Origin: Dermacentor variabilis
Taxonomy: Eukaryota; Arthropoda; Arachnida; Ixodida; Ixodidae
Length of the DNA stretch: 64,000 bases
NCBI RefSeq assembly: GCF_050947875.1
Contig: NC_134570.1
Coordinates: 243,342,584 to 243,406,583, forward strand
Direction: 5' to 3'
This document shows positions 1 to 10,369 of this stretch, in pieces (positions within the stretch are counted from its first letter, which is position 1; each line of letters opens with the position of its first letter). Under the pieces are notes generated by a model. It ran no database searches and was not told where the DNA came from. It saw only the letters and a list, made by a program, of their open reading frames with translations. The position numbers and the translations under genes were made by a program.

Positions 1-589
1 GTATCTGTTTGCTGCCTGACCTTATGTCACCTTTACAAACAGTCGCAGGTGATTGCAGTTGCTGAGGCTTTATCAACTGGCAAGGTGAAAAAACAGTGCT
101 GTGCTACCAGTCTGGCTGCACACTCCGATATGCAAGCTATCTTGAATCAGGTGTTCGGTAGAGGGTCCAGGAGAGCACGTTGTTGGGCGAGTCGGTCGTA
201 CATACTTAAAGAAGGGAATTGCGCTAAAAAAAAGACACGGACGAGTAAGGACATGGACGGGGACCTGGACATGGACCTGTGCAGTACCTGTGCAGATAAG
301 TAATCTATGAGATGGAATGATAAAAAGTATACCTTTTTGTTCCTCAGTGGTCTCTTGGAGAGACACGACCATTACCGGCAGTTTAGTTTTGATTTTTTAT
401 GGCTAGATTTGGTGTGCATATTGCAACTATAACTAACATTCAGTGCTCTGTCCTGCCCAGTTTTATGCTGTCTTTGTGATATTTGCAATATCTTGCAGTT
501 CAGCTGAGCGAAGTATGTTTTTACGATTAGTAGTTTTCATGTTCAACTTTTGCGCAGTGCTCACTAGTAATTACTAGCCATGTTTTGTT
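1..589. other. No recognisable gene
   Basis: Short open frames occur on both strands, the longest about 99 codons, but none has a recognisable domain or repeat. I see nothing further that I can support here. Confidence 0.5.
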
Positions 590-686
590 GACATATGTTC
601 TTGGATGGTAGCGCGAAGTGACACGGACACAGACTAGAAGCAGACAGGACGCGCGCTAACGCAACTATTTTTTTATTGAAACGATG

Positions 687-689
<3 letters not shown>

Positions 690-762
<73 letters not shown>
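690..762. repeat. (TA)n microsatellite
   Basis: About 36 uninterrupted TA units lie in the 3' untranslated part of the left Penelope-like arm. The right arm has only a few TA units at the equivalent place (near 2320), so the tract expanded after the inverted pair formed. Confidence 0.97.
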
Positions 763-764
<2 letters not shown>

Positions 765-958
765 TGATTGCAAAAAACCGCAGCATAAGAACATGACAAG
801 GTATGAAGACATCTGTTAAACATATCAGGAAGTAGAGAAGTCAAGAAAGGAAACAACAAAAAGACACTACTTCATGTTAGCATACGTGTTGTGAAGATAT
901 TGAAATTTGCATTCTAACAGAGACAAAGATGCGTGACTAACGGACTGATCTTTTAATC

Positions 959-1372
959 TGAAATGCCTCGATTATTTCCCGTGTGGTTTGGCAATCGTCT
1001 CTTGAAATAATTTTTGTGTCTTGAAACAAAGGTTTACAACCGCAATTGAAACAATGTGACGCTAGATGTTAAGCATTAAGGTTGTTGAGTGAATGTTTGT
1101 GTTCTTTTAGTCTAATATTAATGCACCTGCCGCTCTGTCCGATGTTAGTCTTCCCGCACTTGAGAGGAATATACCAGTGTTACAAGGCACAAAAGGGGAC
1201 GCATGTATAACGCCGCAATCATCTTTTCTTTTTTGCCACCCTGTTCAAGTTTCGTATTTATCATAGGGCACATGATAGACAACTTGCGGGGGGCCAAGAA
1301 AACTGCATCGACGTCATATCTATTGGCCAAATTCCGTAAACCATGGAATAATCTATGTACATAGGGCACCAA
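959..1372 (-). pseudogene. Penelope-like GIY-YIG endonuclease remnant, left arm
   Basis: The frame opens with VPYVHRLFHGLRNLANRY, which resembles the segment following the reverse transcriptase of Penelope-like elements, and passes through LSIMCPMIN. After a frameshift it reads YSIPLKCGKTNIGQSGR, the GIY-YIG core with the second motif changed from YIG to NIG. It then reads HLASHCFNCGCKPLF, a Cys/His cluster typical of this endonuclease, followed by an IIEAF motif. In the family this nuclease nicks the target for target-primed reverse transcription. The catalytic reverse transcriptase is absent, and frameshifts make this copy non-coding. Its mirror partner lies at 1693-2150. Confidence 0.82.
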
Positions 1373-1692
1373 AGCAAACCTTTATTTTCTGTTTTTCTTG
1401 TTTCTTAGCGGGATTCCTTACCCATTTAAAAAGCTTTGCGCAGGTTAGTGATAATGAATGCGCAGAATAACTAGCCTTCTCGAGCCTATGTATTTGTGAA
1501 AAACTTTGTTTCATATTGTGTGGACATGACTTAGTAATAGCAGACTTAAGAGATGAAACAAAGTTTTTTCACAACAAATAGGCTCGAGAAGGCTAGTTAT
1601 CCTGTGCATTTATTATCACTAACCTGTGAAATGCTTTTAAAATCGGTAAAAAGCCCCACTAAGAAACAACAAAAAGAAAAAAAAGGTTAGCT

Positions 1693-2150
1693 GTGGTGCC
1701 CCATGTACATAGATTATCCCATGGTTTACGCAATGTAGCCAATAAATATTACGTACATACAGTTTTCTCGGCCCCCCACAAGTTGTCTATCATGTGCCCT
1801 ATGATAAATAGGAGACCTGAACAGGGTGGCAAAAAAGAAAAGATGATTGCGGCGTTAGACATGTGTCCCCTTTTGTGCCTTGTAACACTGGTATAGTTTA
1901 TCAGATTCCTCTCAAGTGCGGGAAGACTTACATTGGACAGAGCGGCAGGTATATTAATATAAGACTAAAAGAAACAAACATTCACTTAACAACCCTAATC
2001 CTTCGCATCTAGTGTCACATTGTTTCAATTGCGGTTGTAAACCTTTGTTTGAAGACACAAAAATTCTTTCAAGACACAAATGCCAAACCACACATGTAAT
2101 AATCGAGGCATTCCACATTAAAGATTAGGAGAGACTTGCGTTAACCATGC
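1693..2150 (+). pseudogene. Penelope-like GIY-YIG endonuclease remnant, right arm
   Basis: This is the mirror of the left-arm copy. It reads VPHVHRLSHGLRNVANKYY, then LSIMCPMIN. After a frameshift near 1894 it reads VYQIPLKCGKTYIGQSGR, with both halves of the GIY-YIG signature intact. A second frameshift near 2008 leads to HLVSHCFNCGCKPLFEDTK and IIEAFHIK. Length and motif order match the C-terminal end of Penelope-like proteins. The frame is broken in at least two places, so no protein is expected. The 3' region to about 2428 matches the left arm in reverse complement and marks the likely element end. Confidence 0.85.
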
Positions 2151-2428
2151 ATCTTTTTCTCTGTTAAAATGTGAATTTCAGTATCTTCACAACAAGTGTG
2201 TTAATCTGAAGTAGTGTCTCTTCGTTGTTTCCTTTTTTGACTTCCCTACTTCCTGATATGTTTAGCTGATGTCTTCATACCTTGTCATGTTCTTATGCTG
2301 CGTTTTTTGCAATCACCTATATATATGTGTTCTTCGTTTCAATAAAAATTTAGTTGAGAGTTAGCGCTCGTCCTGTCTGCTTCTAGACTGTGCCCGTGCC
2401 ACTTTGCGCTACAATCCAAGATCATGTC

Positions 2429-3725
2429 ACCGTACCAACTCGTCCAACTTTCTATCCTTTTGTTCACATAGACACACTCAGACTTGTTCTTTCTTATGTG
2501 GCTGGTTATTTCCGTACTTTATGATAAGATGCAGTGCTTTTCGAATGAAAACGTGTGATAGTTCGTTGTGAGGTTATTTAAAAAAACTTTTCTGCTTAAA
2601 ATTTAATTGAACAAGCCTGTGCCATTATTCAATGCTTATGTCTTTGTATTGGTCTGATTTTACTCCTTATCTTCCCTTTTACTTTTGAAATGTGCAAACA
2701 TTATTATGTAACCATTTCCCTTTAATGAAATAATAAATACTTCTGACATTTCACAAATTTTACGATGATATTGTTCAATTACGCAACCTTAGACTAGCTG
2801 ATTGTTATTCTGGTAGCTTAACTTACAATGCCTGTGGAATATTGATGGGAAAATAGGCTAAATTATTGGGTATATGCAGGTCACTGACAGTAAATGAAGC
2901 ATACATAAATTTCTGGAAATAGTGCATGCTTATATATTAAATAGTACGCACAACTACACATGCAGTTTTGTTTGTAAATGCTGAAACATTATTCTAAGTG
3001 GAAGCGCTTTGTTGCACTTTGTTCTTTGGCTTTCAGTGCTACCTTTAGGTCATTATATATGTGAAGGTACTAGTAAAAGCACCCCGTGAAGATAAATGAC
3101 AACTTTGCTGAATAGAGGTATCAAATATGCGCTTAAAACGGCAAAAAACTGCTTAACAGGCAAACGTATGCTTCTGTAGTACTGCACTGGTTACTGTCGC
3201 CAATCAATGCATTGCTTGCGCTCTATTACATTCAATATGTGCTGCAACAAAGAGCTGTGGTGGCTATTCCTCCTGGTCAAGCTGGTGTTGCTGCGAAAAT
3301 GTTTGACCAAGAAAAGTGGAGGTTCTTATTTATTTCAGAAATGCATCTAACATGCTTTTGGTTGTGTGCTATTTCCATGGAGTGATAAATACTGGTGCGC
3401 CAAAGTGCGGGAGATCCTGTGTCCTTAGTGCAGCGTGTGTTATTGCGCTCTGGATCCTGCCGGCAGTGTACTATCACTGCAGAGGACGATGACGAAAAGC
3501 ATAGGGTGTGTGCATTGCTGCGATTGTGAAACTTAAATTTTTTTCTTGAAAGGGCCACGAGTTATATATGCTACCACATGACAGATCAGAAGCGCGATAT
3601 GACGACGCCTCACACATTCTGGCTCATACTGAACAAGTTAGTATCATAGCTAAGGCTAGGCAGCATTCACAACAGCTAGTCTGTCCATTAACAACATGGA
3701 TGTAGTGAACGCTAAAATACTTGCA
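2429..3725. other. No recognisable gene
   Basis: AT-rich sequence with only short open frames, the longest 93 codons on the minus strand at 3277-3558. No domain, tail or terminal repeat is recognised. Confidence 0.5.
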
Positions 3726-3975
3726 GGGATAACACCCTTTTGGAAGGGTGTTGTCCATGCTACACCCATATTGAAAGGGTGGTGCCTGTGTTACACCCAT
3801 ATAGGAAGGGTGTTGTTTTACACCCGTAGGCAAGGTGAAGTCATATTAACACCTTTTCCTTTGTGGGGTGTTAATTTACGCCCCTCTGATTGGGGTGTAG
3901 CAATACACCCAAAAAGGATGTCACCCATGGGACAAGTCATTTGCACCCTTAAGGGTGTGAAAATTTTTAGACTGC
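3726..3975. repeat. Cluster of ACACCC/GGGTGT hairpins, copy 1
   Basis: At least six short inverted pairs of ACACCC and GGGTGT follow each other within about 250 bases, each with a small loop, ending in GGGTGTGAAAATTTTTAG. A second cluster with the same design lies at 6439-6632. The pattern fits a MITE-like or foldback interspersed repeat. I cannot assign a superfamily because no clear terminal repeat or duplication is visible. Confidence 0.7.
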
Positions 3976-5838
3976 AGCTGCTCACGGAGCCGTGCCGATG
4001 GTGACGGTGCCATCGTGACGAAATCTGGGTTGGCGGTATTGATCATAGGCTTCTGCGTGCGTAAGGCGACGCGTTAATGTGTGAATGCACTTTGATGATC
4101 GACAAAAGGCTTTGCAGGCTTTACTTTGCAAAGCGATTTCGAAACGTGTATGCACCCTACATTAACGTCAATGCCGGCGCGCACCACTTCTTCGTTTTCG
4201 AGCTTGTGAGCAGTGTGTCGAGGTGGTGTCCAAGGCCAAACAGGCATCCGGCTTTACCAGAAGGCGCACACACAACTTATAAAATCGCTACTTACGACAC
4301 AACATGCAATATGCATTATCCATGTCGGCACCATATGTAGTGGGCGCTGCGTTACCACGACTCTTCGAAACCGACAGTCCCATTTAGGCGACATGTCTTG
4401 CTGTTTCGTGGATGCAGTACAGTTCGTTCGTAGCTTCTGTAGCTTCGCAACGGCAACGTTATTCTCATTCGCAGATATTACACAATTCTCCAGTACTACA
4501 GTACACACCACACAGCCACAAGGAACCACAACCGTCCTCCCGCTGCTTGCACGGCGTGCACGCGTGTGAAGGCGCCGACAGTCATTTTCGATTTTAAAAC
4601 GCAGCATTGAATAAATGCCTTATTTATTTAGGTGTAGTGCATTTAACAACAAGGCGATAATGTTAGCAGATTATCTATTTCTTATTAAGCTTTTTTGTGA
4701 CGTCATCATACGTGGCAGCAGCGGACTCCACTTGGGGTCGTCTGCTGCCACGCGCGTGCACCGCCGACCTTTTATATTGGGGGGGGGCGAAGTCTGTGCT
4801 GCATCATTGAGAGTGCGGTGCACAAATCGTGAGCGAGAGGACCGGCGCTCTTCTGCTTGTGCGATTAGATTGCTCGCTGCGTCCGAACGAAGCAACCTTG
4901 CGAGGTCACAGCGTAGTTTCAGCGATATCGTGGCTCGATAAAGACGCTCACATCTTAGTCGCGCGAAGCGATGCGTAAGCATTCATGAGGAGACTGAAGA
5001 CTGTTTGTAAAAGCGTATGCGGTGGATAAGAAATTACAGCTTTGACGACACCAGCCCTTAACATATAGGCTGAGCCTCACAAACTGTGACTGAGCATGCG
5101 CTTAGAAAGCCGATCAGTAGCTTACTAAACCTCTGAATAAATTAGGCAACGTACGTGGCAATTCGTGTTTGACAACTTCCAACGTGATCTCGCCGCTATA
5201 TAGGTCTATGGCTTCACCAGGCAAATTGTACGTTGATGCCATTGTACAGCAGAGGCTCGTTAACAGCACGCCCCTGTTTGATCAGCAATGTATCTAAACA
5301 GCTTCTTTAATTTCGCCACTTTTTGTTGGTCTATTAAGGGCACCGAAATATTTGTGCAGAATTATGCAAGTTGCTCGCGTGTTTTCATTCTGCTACTCCA
5401 GTTTTTATAGGAGTGCTTAATTGCAAGCTAATATTACTATGAGCCCAAAATATAATGGTAATTAACTTGTAAGTGAAAGTGCGTACTTTTTCTGGATGAT
5501 ACATTTTCGGAGTGGCCGTCATGCCAGTAACATCAGAATCCTTGAAAAAAAATCGACAGTCACTTAGGAATACGAAAATCTAATGACTTCACGGATGTAC
5601 ACTTGCAATTGTTACGTGACCATGATACGTTAGTTCATATATTGTCACGTGTAGTTCACAATTCTACCTTAATCTACCGTAATCTATCTTCCTATAGTTT
5701 CTACGAACCTTAATCCAATTTATCCACCCTAGTGTGCATTATTTAACATTAATTACCCATAATTTTTCATAATAACGTTGTTCTACTTACAACTTTCTGG
5801 ATCACTACTGACGTCATACAAGACGGTGATCACGTTAC
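3976..5838. other. No recognisable gene
   Basis: Several overlapping short frames on both strands (4077-4607 and 4615-4982) show no recognisable domain. The stretch 4700-4940 is locally GC-rich. No terminal repeats or tails were recognised. Confidence 0.45.
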
Positions 5839-6422
5839 ATTTCATTTATTTTTTATTTATTTATTATACATACTTTCAAGGCCTAGTAGGCACAACAGAA
5901 AGAAGTGGTGAAAATGTACAATATTTGCAATGCAGGGCAAGAATAGAAAATCAAGCTGTAAGACACTTTGAACGGTGATATTGAATTAGTGGTGTCACAA
6001 ATTGAGACTGTGGAGGCGGGAAGGCGGTTCCATTCAGTGACTGTTCTTGGCAAAAAGGAAGAATGGCACGTCAATCATGTGTTGATGGTCGATGCGAGAG
6101 GAGAACTTGTTGTGGCGAAAAGAATTTCTTTAAGAGAAGGGTTAAAGTAGCATCTTCTATGAAAAAGACAGAGACGAAAGTACTTGCGACACAACCAAAG
6201 GTCAGGTAGACCTAGTTATTTTCATAGACATGACGCTAGAATGACTTGAATAATTTGAGAGATTAAAACGGGCGGCACGGTTCTGAATGCTTTCAAGGCA
6301 AATTCCAAGATTGGCATGAGTAGGGTCCCATATGGATCGTTGTTGCGGAGAACGCCAGCTTTTCTTCTTGAAAGGACATAAAATGCTTTCGCATTTAAAA
6401 TACAATACGCAGACGTGTACAC
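5839..6422 (-). pseudogene. 3' end of a CR1/Jockey-like LINE
   Basis: On the minus strand, fragments in shifted frames resemble the end of a non-LTR reverse transcriptase ORF: LESIQNRAARFNLSNYSSH, then SSFLPRTVTEWNRLPAS. The motif F-[FL]-PRT-x(3)-WN-x-LP is typical of the C-terminus of CR1- and Jockey-like LINEs in arthropods. The end toward 5839 is an ATTT-rich tract (TTATTTATTTATTATA on the plus strand), consistent with a simple-repeat 3' tail. The copy is 5'-truncated, shifted in frame several times, and cannot be functional. Confidence 0.78.
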
Positions 6423-6438
6423 GTTACCCAGATTTATG

Positions 6439-6632
6439 CACCAATGCGTTCAGCACCCTTCATTCGTCGACTTAACACCCTTCTTCGAGCAAAGTCACAC
6501 CTTATGTGTGGTATACACCCTTACGATAGGGTGTTTTGACCGGAAAGGGTGGTGAAAGGGTGTAGGCGTGGGTGCAAATGAATAAAACGCCCTTTTTAAC
6601 CCCCATAAGGGTGTTAAAATGTTTAGTGTGTA
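6439..6632. repeat. Cluster of ACACCC/GGGTGT hairpins, copy 2
   Basis: This shows the same organisation as 3726-3975: repeated ACACCC/GGGTGT inverted pairs ending in AAGGGTGTTAAAATGTTTAG. The shared ending suggests the two clusters are copies of one interspersed family. About 2.5 kb separates them, so they could instead be the two ends of one large element. Confidence 0.68.
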
Positions 6633-7200
6633 GCGCCATCAGTCATGTTCAGAAAGAACGAAACCCGCATGCCAGTCGTAAAAAGGAAAGGTCTAGAAAT
6701 TTATTTGCCCCCATATTGAGCGCTGGCCCATCTTTTATTCTTTGACGACCAAGGCGGACTTCTGTATTCGAAACGAAGGTGCACTGGATGCTGTGGCGTC
6801 TAGCGTTTTTTCCTCTTTTGCGACGTCAATGCGTGCTTCGTGCTTTGGAAACACGATTGAGAGCGTTTTTTAAATTGCTACCAGGACTCACTTCCCGACC
6901 TAAACGAACAAACCGCAATAACGTCAATTTACGTGGGCTTTTCTATAATGAAATAATGCGCAATCACCTTGATAGCTTGGCGAGCGTTGTGCACTGCTTC
7001 TATGCGCGAGCACGGTGCTTCGGTATTGCGGCCACATGACCTTTGAGGCGGAACGCTGTAGATGGAGCTAGGAAATTAGATCCCAATTTTCGGTAAATAA
7101 ATTGTGAGGCAGTATTATAGAGCACGCCATCATGTCTCAAGGCAAATAGAATAAAATGTAACATTAAAAGAAACACCCGCATTGCATTTGCACTACCGCT
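6633..7200. other. No recognisable gene
   Basis: An open frame of 86 codons at 6779-7039 has no recognisable domain. Nothing else is supported. Confidence 0.4.
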
Positions 7201-7428
7201 AAGAGCCCCATAACGTATGCGTGTAAGAAAGAAAGGGAGCATACGGACAAGGCCAGCCAGATCGTGTATGCCGTGCCGGCAGTGCAACCACTGAGCCAGC
7301 CAGAGATGGTCAGTGCTTCACACGAGAGAGAGGCACTCCACCATCCAGCGGTTCCTGCTTTTCGTCGCCTGACTTCTCGGTTATGCTTGAGGCTACCGGC
7401 TGAATTATTAAATACACGCCTTTACAAG

Positions 7429-7446
7429 TGGTGGAGGTGCTGGGTC
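7429..7446 (+). other. Gypsy primer-binding site
   Basis: TGGTGGAGGTGCTGGGTC begins two bases after the CA that ends the LTR remnant. It is complementary to a tRNA 3' end terminating in CCA, as expected for a minus-strand primer-binding site. The tRNA identity was not determined. Confidence 0.65.
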
Positions 7447-7497
7447 TTCAAGTACATCCTCAGTCTAGAACTCTGGTCTCGGTCTCTGCCACCAGTC

Positions 7498-8340
7498 ATG
7501 CCTGACTCTATCCCACAGTTGTTGCTGCCACCATCCGTGGCCTGCTCTGCACAGAGATACCGCGGTTTTCAGCGGTGCGGATGAGTATGGACGTCGACGA
7601 CCGGCTTTCTTCATACGACCGGGTGAGCTTACAGATTCGGAGGGACGATACCTTCAAGTGAAATAACGTCATATTCTACCTCGCGGTTGTGACTGACCTG
7701 TGGCTTAAAGATCAAGAAGCCGACTTTCAGTCCTGGTAAGCGTTCACGACCAGTTTTGCTGAAGTTTTCGGTCTCCCCGCCATCCGCAAGTTCTGCACTG
7801 AGCAGCGGTTACGAAAGCGAGCGCAACCACCGGGTGGAGCATTTGCCAGTTGATTGATTGATTGTTTATTGGTTTATCACATATACATGTGATGGGAGGC
7901 TAAGGGAAAAGCCATTCAGGATGGCTTGAGTTATATTGAAGAGGTGCTGACTTGTGCGAATCTGTGGATGCTTCTATACCTGAATATCGGGCATCGCCGA
8001 TGACATTCTTTACATGTTGATCGCCTAGAGTCCGCGTACCATAGCTGAGCTCAAAAACTTGTGCCAAAGCTACGATGAGTTGAGGAGCCAGCGAGATTTG
8101 ACCTAGCGCCCCTCAGTGGCTGACGAGGCCGTCTCCACCATAACCGTGCGCTCTGATCACTCAACCCTGCTCGCACAAATCCAAGCATTCGTGCGGGCAG
8201 AAGTTGCACGTCAGCTTTCTCTACTACCCTTCGATGAGCTGCCCCAACAACAGCCGCTACCGCGACCGCCACCTACACAGCTCACTCCGCTGCTCCGGTA
8301 GGTTATTGAAGAGCAAGTTGCTGAAGCTCTACCAATGCAG
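7498..8340 (+). pseudogene. Gypsy gag pseudogene
   Basis: Starting at ATG 7498, fragments in shifting frames spell a Gypsy capsid-type gag. Recognisable stretches are VIFYLAVVTDLWLKDQEADF, FAEVFGLPAIRKFCTEQRL, and SPRTIAELKNLCQSYDELRS after an interruption. A later open stretch (8116-8301) is rich in Pro and Gln. In the family Gag forms the particle that packages the RNA. The gene is broken by stops and frameshifts and by an insertion at about 7852-7962. The nucleocapsid zinc knuckle expected at its end is not found. Confidence 0.78.
7852..7962 (-). repeat. Small insertion with a (TCAA)n-type tail inside gag
   Basis: Gag reads up to about 7850 and resumes near 7990. The intervening block begins with TGATTGATTGATTGTTTATT, which on the minus strand looks like a simple-repeat 3' tail of a retroposon. 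The rest, about 90 bases, is unassigned. Confidence 0.5.
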
Positions 8341-8401
8341 CATCAACAGTACCCTGTTCCTTCTGTATCCTGTTCCCCTCGCCGGCACCACTTCTTTTCC
8401 C

Positions 8402-9810
8402 GCTAAGCTGGTCCTTCGGGAAGACATCGCAATACCGCCGTCCTCGTTTGCCGTGGTTCCCGTTTTCTGAACCGCTCTTTCTGAAGGCTCTGTCCTCTTC
8501 ACTCCTTCGGCAATCGTCATAACCCGCAAAGATGTTCCCCTCCCTTTCGCCGCGCTTGACATTCAGCCGGTCTCAGCTACATAGTTGTCTGCAATCCGCT
8601 TCTCATACCACAGACGGCTCTCTGCGGCGAAGCATTTGGTTGTGTTCAGCCCCTTGATGACATGATTATTATGGACGTGCCGGATGCTTCGGATGCAGGG
8701 CTCACTGACTTTGGTGCGTTTTACACTTCTGCTCAGCCACCACCTGAGGTATTCGCTCCTTTCATTGCCGATGACCTTGCTTCCGAGCACTGCTTCCAGC
8801 TTCGTCCCCTGCTTGCCCAGTTTCGTTCTTGTTTTGACGTCGCCCATACTACTGTGGGCCGCACATCGAACGTTAGCCATCACATCGACACTAGATCCAA
8901 CGCGCCATTGCGGCAGCGCCCGCACAGTGTCTCCGTCAATAAGCATCAGGTCATCAGTGAGCACGTCTGCGACATGCTTCAGTGCGGCGTCATTCGACTT
9001 TCCAATAGTCCATCGGCATCACCGGTGGTTCTCGTCACAAAACGAGATAGTTCCATTCGCTTCTGCGTTGGCTATAGCCGTCTTAATAAGATAACAAGTA
9101 ATGACATGTACCCTCTACCGCGCATTGACGACGCTCTGGAGTGGCTTGCACAAGCATTTACTGGCGAAAATAATAAAGAATTTTAGAACATGTTCTTAAA
9201 GGTTCCACAGAGAACGCCTAGTCCGCACAAGAACGCGTTCTTAAATTCGTTATTATTTTTGTTATTAAATGTTCGTGCAGGCCACCCCTGCACAGCTTGT
9301 AAGGCGCTGCATTCTTCCCTTTGTTGGATTTACGCTCGCGCTACTGGTAGGCCCCGATGTCAGAAGTTCATAGCCCTAAAACCACATTCATTACTCCAGA
9401 CTCTTTATACGAATTTAGCGTGATGCAATTTTGTCTATGCAGTGCGCCTGCACTGTTTGGACGAATGCTGGACAATATCTTGCGCGGTCGAAAACGGAGC
9501 ACGTGTTTATGCTACCTCGACGACATCGTTGTGTTCACCCCCGATTTCAACACTTATCTTCTGCGTCTTAGGCAAGTGTTGACGTGCTTGACCAACGCAG
9601 GCCTGCAACTAACATGAAAAAGTGTCAGTTTGCCACGCGCAAGCTCGTGGTTCTAGTTCATGTCGTATCCTAAGACGGAATCTGTCACGACCCATCTGAA
9701 CTTCGGGCTGTGCCGGAGTTTCCAAAACCTAAGGCACTCAAAGAACTCGACGCCTTCATCGGCCTCTGTTCTTACTTCAGACGCTCTGTTCGCAAATTTT
9801 CCTCGATTAT
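8402..9810 (+). pseudogene. Gypsy reverse transcriptase pseudogene
   Basis: The frame passes through LVLREDIAIPPSSFAVV, a spacer upstream of the Gypsy reverse transcriptase, then the palm: CDMLQCGVIRLSNSPSASP, FCVGYSRLNKI, MYPLPRIDDALE, FITPDSLYEF, and the catalytic box CYLDDIVVF at about 9513-9524. It continues through LRLRQVLTCLTNAGLQL toward GLCSYFRR. The enzyme copies element RNA to DNA. The segment between PRIDDALE and TFITPDS is disrupted by roughly 150 foreign bases. The protease, with its DTGA motif, that should precede this region is missing, which suggests an internal deletion near 8395. Confidence 0.85.
9163..9312. repeat. Unassigned insertion in the Gypsy reverse transcriptase
   Basis: The reverse transcriptase frame leaves off after WLAQA and resumes with FFPLLDLRS. 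The inserted block contains two short perfect palindromes, AGAACATGTTCT near 9186 and AAGAACGCGTTCTT near 9228, and an ATT-rich centre. No known family is recognised. Confidence 0.5.
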
Positions 9811-9833
9811 AATACCTCTGACACAACTCTTAA

Positions 9834-10180
9834 GTGGCGCCAACAACCTATCTTTCTGATCTCCTGCATGCGCCACTGCGTTCGTCACCTTACACCTCCT
9901 CACGCCTTCGCCTATACTGCGACACTACGATTCCACCGACCCAGCTGCATGCCGAGGCTAGCGCTATTGGCCTTGGCGCTGGCCCTGCGCAGCGAAAACG
10001 TGGCTACTCCGAGTACGTCGTTGCTTACGCCAGTCTTGCACTGAGCAAAGCGGAAAGCAACCGTTGCGCCGCAGAAAAAGAATGTCTGGTTATCGTTCGG
10101 GCACTCGGAAATTTTAGGCCTTATTTATATGGCTGGCCTTTCAACCTGTCAACTGACCATTACTCGCTTTCTTAGTTATC
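9834..10180 (+). pseudogene. Gypsy RNase H pseudogene
   Basis: An open stretch of 113 codons contains [47 protein letters not shown] and [10 protein letters not shown]. These are the blocks of a Gypsy RNase H, with the first acidic position of HTDAS changed to HAEAS and the later TDH retained. RNase H degrades the RNA strand after first-strand synthesis. The domain directly follows the reverse transcriptase and precedes the integrase, the expected order. Confidence 0.83.
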
Positions 10181-10369
10181 CTCTTTAAAAGACCCGTCTG
10201 CACCTCTTCCGCGCTGGCATACACATAGGTATATACGTAGTCTACCGCTCCGGCCGAAAGCATACTGACGCCGACGTTATGTCACCTCCCTACCTCCCTC
10301 TCCACCTTTGAGGCGGTGTCTTCGGTGGACATCGATACCTTCGCATGAGAACAGTACAAGGAACTCTGG

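Larger units (their letters stand above)
590..2428. mobile_element. Head-to-head pair of Penelope-like fragments (1.84 kb inverted repeat)
   Basis: The left arm (about 590-1519) is the reverse complement of the right arm (about 1553-2428), separated by a spacer of about 33 bases. Each arm reads outward from the centre and encodes the end of a Penelope-like reverse transcriptase, then a GIY-YIG endonuclease, then a 3' untranslated region. Both arms stop at the same internal point of the element, so this is a mirror-image pair of 3' fragments. Penelope-like elements are known to occur as inverted or tandem partial copies. The arms differ by many substitutions and by a TA tract expanded only in the left arm, so the pair is old. 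I found no target-site duplication. Confidence 0.85.

Noticed and set aside
4254..4607. Overlapping 117-118 codon frames on both strands
   Set aside because: Cysteine- and threonine-rich translations without a recognisable domain, shadowing each other in GC-rich sequence.
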